A DNA stretch of 60,000 nt from Strigamia acuminata (Eukaryota > Arthropoda > Chilopoda > Geophilomorpha > Linotaeniidae): the NCBI GenBank assembly GCA_949358305.1, contig OX442317.1, positions 16,250,491 to 16,310,490 on the forward strand, in the 5' to 3' direction. Shown here in pieces: positions 54,461-60,000 of the stretch. Positions within the stretch are counted from its first letter, which is position 1. The number at the start of each line of letters is the position of its first letter. The notes beneath the pieces are model-generated. The model searched no databases. It was not told where the DNA came from and saw nothing but the letters and a program-made list of their open reading frames with translations. The translations under genes were made by a program, and so were the position numbers.

Positions 54461-57400
54461 GGAGATTCGCACCAACTACGACAGCGCGTGGCAACCGGAA
54501 GGTGAAATTAAAATATAAAACGGCGGATATTTTACAAAACTTTTGTATCGGTCGTTTGGTACAAAGATAATGTGATTAACTATTGGAATACGAACCGCGA
54601 AACCGATACCACGATCCGAAATTTAAACTTTAATCGTCCACCCATTGTCGATCGCCAGACATCTATAAGCGATAGGTGCGCCCTTTTCATTTTCGTGTCG
54701 CTCCCCCAGAGTTTGTGGGTCTAACCTGACCTAATCTTACCCAATTCGAATCTGAATTTGAATCTAAATTTTGCGTTTTTATTATCGTTTCAATATTATA
54801 CGAGTTTCTTTTTATTAAACAATTACATTTTCAATTCTCGTTGGTAGTTAATTGCGCCCTGGTGCGTTGCCATAAACACCGGACACTTTGTGGACATATA
54901 TCCACGTTGACGGACATCAGCATCGCATCACACGCATTATCGCGCGCGCGAACGCGCTCGTGCGAGTATGTACGCCGTCGGGGACTTCGCTTCGCGGTCG
55001 CGCATCGACGTCGAAACATGCCGTATCGGTGTGCGGACGTTTTCTATGCCCACAACGAACCGAATCTGTCGGACGCGAGTAGAATGCGCGTCACGAGGTC
55101 TAGACTAACGGATGAGTGTCGATGTGGGAGCTTATTTTTGGGACGAGTCGTCGGGGTTGCCGCCGCCTTCGCCACCGCTCAACGAGCCCAACTGTCACTA
55201 TTCGTCGGGATGGATGCGTTTTGTTCCCGACTTATTTATCTATTTATTAATTTTTTTCTTTTTTTTTTGACCGGCCCGAAGGCCAGTCTGAGACCGAGAG
55301 GCAGGCGGGAGACGCGTATCGCCGTTGGATCCAACAGCATCATAGAGTGCAAAGAGTTAACCGCTGACCTCGAAAGGAAACTAGCAAACAAGCTGTACGA
55401 TCGATTGGTCTAAAAAGGCTCACAAAACCCATCGAGTGCAGTGATATAAACTCGCGTCGACTACGTTGGTGCAGCGTGTATTGCGAGATGAAATTTAAAT
55501 CGTAAACCAATTGAGACGTTCACGATCTTGTTTCACGCAACATCTACCACGAAAATCTAATTAATGACTGGATCACATGACACAAAATTAATTCTACGAC
55601 CGGGAAATCGATTTCTATTTTTTAAAGACTTTTATTTAACTCGGCGCGAGATTCTACCTACAAACGATAAACGCATCCTTTTTATTTTCTTGTTGTCGTC
55701 TCGAGAGTCTGTGGATCTACAACCTGGCCTAATCTGACCTAATTCAAATCTAAATTTGAATCTGAATTTTGCGTTTTCTTTATTGTTTCAACATTATACG
55801 AGTTTCCTTTTGTTAAACAATTATGTTTTGAATTTTCGTAAGTGGTTGGTTAATTGCGTCCCGGTGCGTTGCCATAAACACAAAGCACTCTGCGGACATT
55901 TATCCACGTTGCCGGACATTATTATCGACGCCCGCGTCGAAAGACCGTGTCGAGCTCATCGGCATCGCATCACACGCAATATCGCTATCGCGCGCGCGAA
56001 CGCGCTTGTGCGAGTATGTACGTCGTCGGGGACTCGGCTTCGCGGTCGCGCATCGACGTCGAAACATGCCGTATCGGTGTGCGGATGTTTTCTATGCCCA
56101 CAACGAACCGTATCTGTCGGACGCGAGTAGAATGCACGTCAAGAGGTTTAGACTAACGGATGAGTGTCGATGTGGGAGCTTATTTTTGGGACGAGTCGTC
56201 GGGGTTGCCGCCGCCGTCGCCACCGCTCAACGAGCCCAACTGTCATTTATTTATTTATTTATTTATTAATTTTTTTTTTTTTTTTGACCGGCCCGAAGGC
56301 CAGTCTGAGACCGAGACCCGCCGACCGACCATTGGATGGTAGGCGAGTCGACCAACAGAAAATGGCGACGAACATTTCGGGAGGCGGAACCACACCAACG
56401 ACCGACCGGCCAATTGGTACTCAACAGGTACTCCGGTCTCGATCTGAAAAACGTCCGCAAAGTCTATCGGATGCGATGACCGGGACTCGCGTCGACTGCG
56501 ACGGTACATGGTCCCCGGGAAATGATTTAAAAATGTAAAACGACGGTTGTTTTGTAAAACTTTTATTCGAATCTGTCGCGACGAAGATAAAATGATTAAC
56601 GGTTGGAAGGCGAGCCGCGAAACCAGTTCTACGACGGGGGAATTAAAATTTTAACAGTCTTTCTTTTTCGGGTGATTTTTTTTACTCCGTACCGATCGCC
56701 ACGTCAGACACCGTACCGATCGCCACGTCAGACACGAGTAGGATGCACGCGACCGCGCGCACGTTTAAACGAACGAACGAACGAACGGATGCCGACGCGG
56801 AAACTTATTTTCGGGGCGAGTCGTCGGGGCTGCCGCTGCCGCCGCCGTCGCTCAACGACCCCAACCGCATCTATTCGTCGGGACGGATACGTTCCATTTT
56901 CGGACTTATTTATTTATTTTTTTATTTATTATTTTGACCGGCCCGAAGGCCAGTCTGAGACCGTGGCGAAGCAAGGGTCCTTTTATATCGGATACCGCGC
57001 CGCTCGGCGGGTACTGTGCGCCGCTCGACCGAGCGGCGGGCCCGAGTCCCGAGTTCGATCTGAAAGTGTTGGCAAAACCCATCGAACGTGTTCGGGAAGA
57101 CTCCCGTCCACAACGACGGCGCGAGACCCCCGGAAGATGAAAATAAAATACGAAACGGCTCATTTTCTATAAAATTTTTATTCCAACGAATTACGACGAA
57201 GATAACCTAATTATCGGTTAAAGCACGGACCGCAAAGTCGGTGCCACGACCGGAGAATTAAAATTTTAATCGTCTTTCCTTTTTCGGGTGATTTTTTTTT
57301 ACTCCGTACCGATCGCCACGTCAGACACGAGTAGGATGCACGCGACCGCGCGCACGTTTAAACGAACGAACGAACGAACGGATGCCGACGCGGAAACTTA

Positions 57401-57485
57401 TTTTCGGGGCGAGTCGTCGGGGCTGTCGTTGCTGCCGCCACCGCCGCCGCTCAGCGACCCCAGTTGCCCCAATTTTACGGCCAAT

Positions 57486-57528
<43 letters not shown>

Positions 57529-58000
57529 TTTTGACCGGCCCGAAGGCCAGTCTGAGAGACACGGGATGAACGCGCACAAATGCCACATCATCGACCGGAC
57601 GCTGAAGCATCGACCGTTTACTCGGTCGAGGAAATTTTAAACTATATAACCATCGACCGGTCAGTTGGGGAGGCGCGCCCGGTACTATACGAGACGGTCC
57701 GCCCCGATCTGAAAACGCTCGCCGAACCCGCAGAACGCGTTGGGTGAGACTCGCGTCGACTGCGACGACGCGAGACTCCCGGAAAGTGAAAATAAAATAC
57801 GAAACGATTGATTTTCTGTAAAAATTTTATTATGACGAGTTGCGACGAAGATAACCTAATTAATGACTGGAGCACACGGCGCGAAATTAATCCTATGATC
57901 GGGAAATGCATTTATATTTTTTAAAGACTCTGGTTTGACCAGGCACGAACGTTTATGTACGAGATCCAACGTCCGATCACGTGACATGTGATATATTTCG
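54461..58000 (-). repeat. Tandem series of diverged island repeats
   Basis: At least five successive copies of the unit seen at 47001-48560. Minus-strand order in a unit: acceptor-like YAG before TCGACGCGAGT, a variable part, GTCTCAGACTGG with a TTCG hairpin, (AAAT)n, then a QLGSLSGG-coding piece ending TAA. Hairpins at 55269, 56286, 56936 and 57533; QLGSLSGG pieces at 55132-55190, 56180-56240, 56805-56860 and 57398-57470. A 593-bp direct repeat links 56731 and 57324. Plus-strand ORFs here run through TTTA repeats and are not accepted. Confidence 0.8.
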
Positions 58001-58390
58001 CAAAACCACCACGCCGTTTCTCCAAATTAGGTTTTCACGAAACTCGATTCTATTTTTACCCACGTGGTCACGTGCCCTTCCCGATATCAAAATCGCGTTT
58101 TAGCGAAACCCGAAGTTTCGTTTTTAATCGGCTGTTTTTGTTGGACACGAAGAAGCGTTATAGCGCGATCGCGCTAAGCGAGATTTGTAAAGTTGAGGAT
58201 GCGTTACAACGCGTTTTCAAAAAACGGTTTGCCAAGAATGATAAAACACGCGCGATCGTGCGGATTGTACGAATAGGTGAAATCCGCAGAATCCGCCACG
58301 AGACTGCGAACAGGGGGTCAAGGTATAGGCCGCCGTAATGTTAAATATAGGGTCCCTTTCGCACTCCGCGAAATCCGCATGCGCGCCATA
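58001..58390. other. Unassigned DNA before third satellite copy
   Basis: A 116-codon plus ORF (57988-58338) is present without recognisable domain. The stretch is rich in GCGATCGCGC-like palindromes. No gene supported. Confidence 0.4.
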
Positions 58391-59330
58391 GGGTTAAACG
58401 AATCGTTTACAAGTCGTATACAAGTCGTATACGACGTGTATACACCTCGTATACGAACGAAGTTTGTGAAAACACAATTTCCAAATAAGACGTATGTGAC
58501 TACTATGTGTTTTCATGTCGTAGTAAGTGTCCGGTGGATTTTCCAAACTTCGTTCGTATACGAGGTGTATACACGTCGTATACGACTTGTATACGACTTG
58601 TAAACGATTCGTTTACGATTACGATCAAAATACGAGCTCGTATACAACGCGTATACGAGCGAGTGGAAATCATCGACCATCTCGAATACGACTCGAATTC
58701 GATTCGTATTCGATTCGAATACGATTCGAATTCGATTCGAATACGAATACGATCAAAATACGAACTCGTAACAACTCGAATACGAGATAGTCGATGACCC
58801 GTTCCCGGACTTTGACTCGTACGACTCGTATTCGAGATGTATTCGAGATGTATTCGAATCGTATTCGAGTCGCATTCGAGATGGTCGATGATTTCCACTT
58901 GCTCGTATACGCGTTGTATACGAGCTCGTATTTTGATCGTAATCGTAAACGAATCGTTTACAAGTCGTATACAAGTTGTATACGACGTGTATACACCTCG
59001 TATACGAACGAAGTTTGGAAAATCCACCGGATACTTACTACGACATGAAAACACATAGTAGTCACATACGTCTTATTTGGAAATTGTGTTTTCACAAACT
59101 TCGTTCGTATACGAGGTGTATACACGTCGTATACAACTTGTATACGACTTGTAAACGATTCGTTTACGATTACGATCAAAATACGAGCTCGTATACAACG
59201 CGTATACGAGCGAGTGGAAATCATCGACCATCTCGAATACGACTCGAATTCGATTCGTATTCGATTCGAATACGATTCGAATTCGATTCGAATACGAATA
59301 CGATCAAAATACGAACTCGTAACAACTCGA
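58391..59330. repeat. 551-bp foldback satellite, second locus
   Basis: Same arms and spacer as 37690-39830: spacer forward at about 58466 and reversed at about 59024. Confidence 0.9.
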
Positions 59331-60000
59331 ATACGAATCAAAGTCCGGGAAACAAAAATCGACCATCTCGTATACGATTCGAAAGCGAATCGAATACGAT
59401 TTCGCGTTGAAGAAGGGCAAAATTCGTACTCGACTCGAAAACGAGTCGAATACGATTTCGCGTTGAAGAAGGGCAAAACTCGTATTCGATTCGAAAGCGA
59501 GTCGAATACGATTTCGCGTTGAAGAAGGGCAAAATTCGCATTCGACTCGAAAACGAGTCGAATACGATTTCGCGTTGAAGAAGGGCAAAACTCGTATTCG
59601 ATTCGAAAGCGAATCGAATACAATTTTGCGTTGAAAAAGGACAAAAATCGTATTCGATTCGCTTTCGAATCGAATACGAGTTTTGTCCTTTTTCAACGCT
59701 TGGGAAAAGGACTCGAATGCGCCTCCACGTTGCAATGCGCATTTGTGTAAACGATGATGGAATCCCCTGCTTAAATACTGGCTATTGCGTCACGTAACAG
59801 CAACGTGCCACGTCACGTAATTGCAACGTGCCGCGCTATGCCACACAATGTGCCGCCGCGATAGGCCATTGAACCCGAATGTGTGTGATGCGAAACGCGC
59901 GAGTACGCGCGCGGAGAACGCGCGGTAATGCTAGCAACAGGAGCGCAACTGCCCAAGAAATTGCTCAACAATAAAAGGCACGTGGAAGCACGTGCCTGAA
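59331..60000 (+). repeat. Third copy of satellite module, cut by window end
   Basis: 56-bp palindromic units (59380-59640), then the unique stretch and start of the tandem unit matching 26033-26388. It carries single-base differences, such as GGCTATTGCG for GGCTATCGCG and CGCGGTAATG for CGCGGCAATG, not seen in either inverted arm. Confidence 0.9.

Noticed and set aside
54841-55413. 190-codon plus ORF in the island repeats
   Set aside because: It runs through a TTTA/T tract and repeat hairpin and differs in frame between copies; the minus strand shows the better-kept frames.

Overview
This is eukaryotic DNA, almost certainly from an invertebrate animal. It holds three kinds of LTR retrotransposon primed by initiator-tRNA(Met), small genes split by short GT-AG introns, AATAAA signals, a tRNA-derived SINE head and very repeat-rich intergenic DNA. 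Nothing in it is bacterial. The species cannot be named from the sequence.

Layout. (1) 1-15953 is a three-deep nest of Ty1/copia elements. Element 2 (3383-9288) is intact, with two LTRs that read as identical and a GTTAC target duplication. It sits inside gag of element 1 (minus strand, 1-11030, running off the left edge). Element 1 appears to sit inside gag of element 3 (plus strand, 11031 to about 15953), which is broken by a stop codon and a frameshift. (2) 15923-19338 has one hypothetical ORF, hairpins and a candidate LTR. (3) 19390-23253 is a one-ORF Ty3/gypsy gag-pol cut at its 3' end by the LTR of a fourth copia element (element 5, 23205-25325), which stops at a 200-base assembly gap. 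(4) 25526-40858 is satellite-like: a 1.5-kb inverted repeat around a 1.68-kb tandem array, 56-bp palindromic repeats, 551-bp foldback units with a spacer in both orientations, and a 0.55-kb palindrome with a half copy elsewhere. (5) 40860-58390 is a gene island in old, mostly same-strand repeats. Its genes are a single-exon thymidine kinase (45416-45973, minus) and five small unrecognised genes, four of which I could resolve into phase-consistent exon chains: 44205-45248 (+), 49666-50367 (-), 51613-52566 (+), 52718-53299 (-); the fifth is a coiled-coil gene at 42250-42841 (-). Two of these genes are built from serial 78-bp phase-2 exons. (6) 58390-60000 is a third copy of the satellite module.

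How it fits together. The copia and gypsy polyproteins supply their own capsid, protease, integrase and reverse transcriptase, and only element 2 looks able to do so now. The thymidine kinase would make dTMP by salvage. The neighbouring small genes have no function I can assign. The most interesting leads are the exon-repeat genes beside a single-exon TK, the foldback units with flipped spacers, and a dispersed repeat family whose minus strand keeps short reading frames through length changes of multiples of three.
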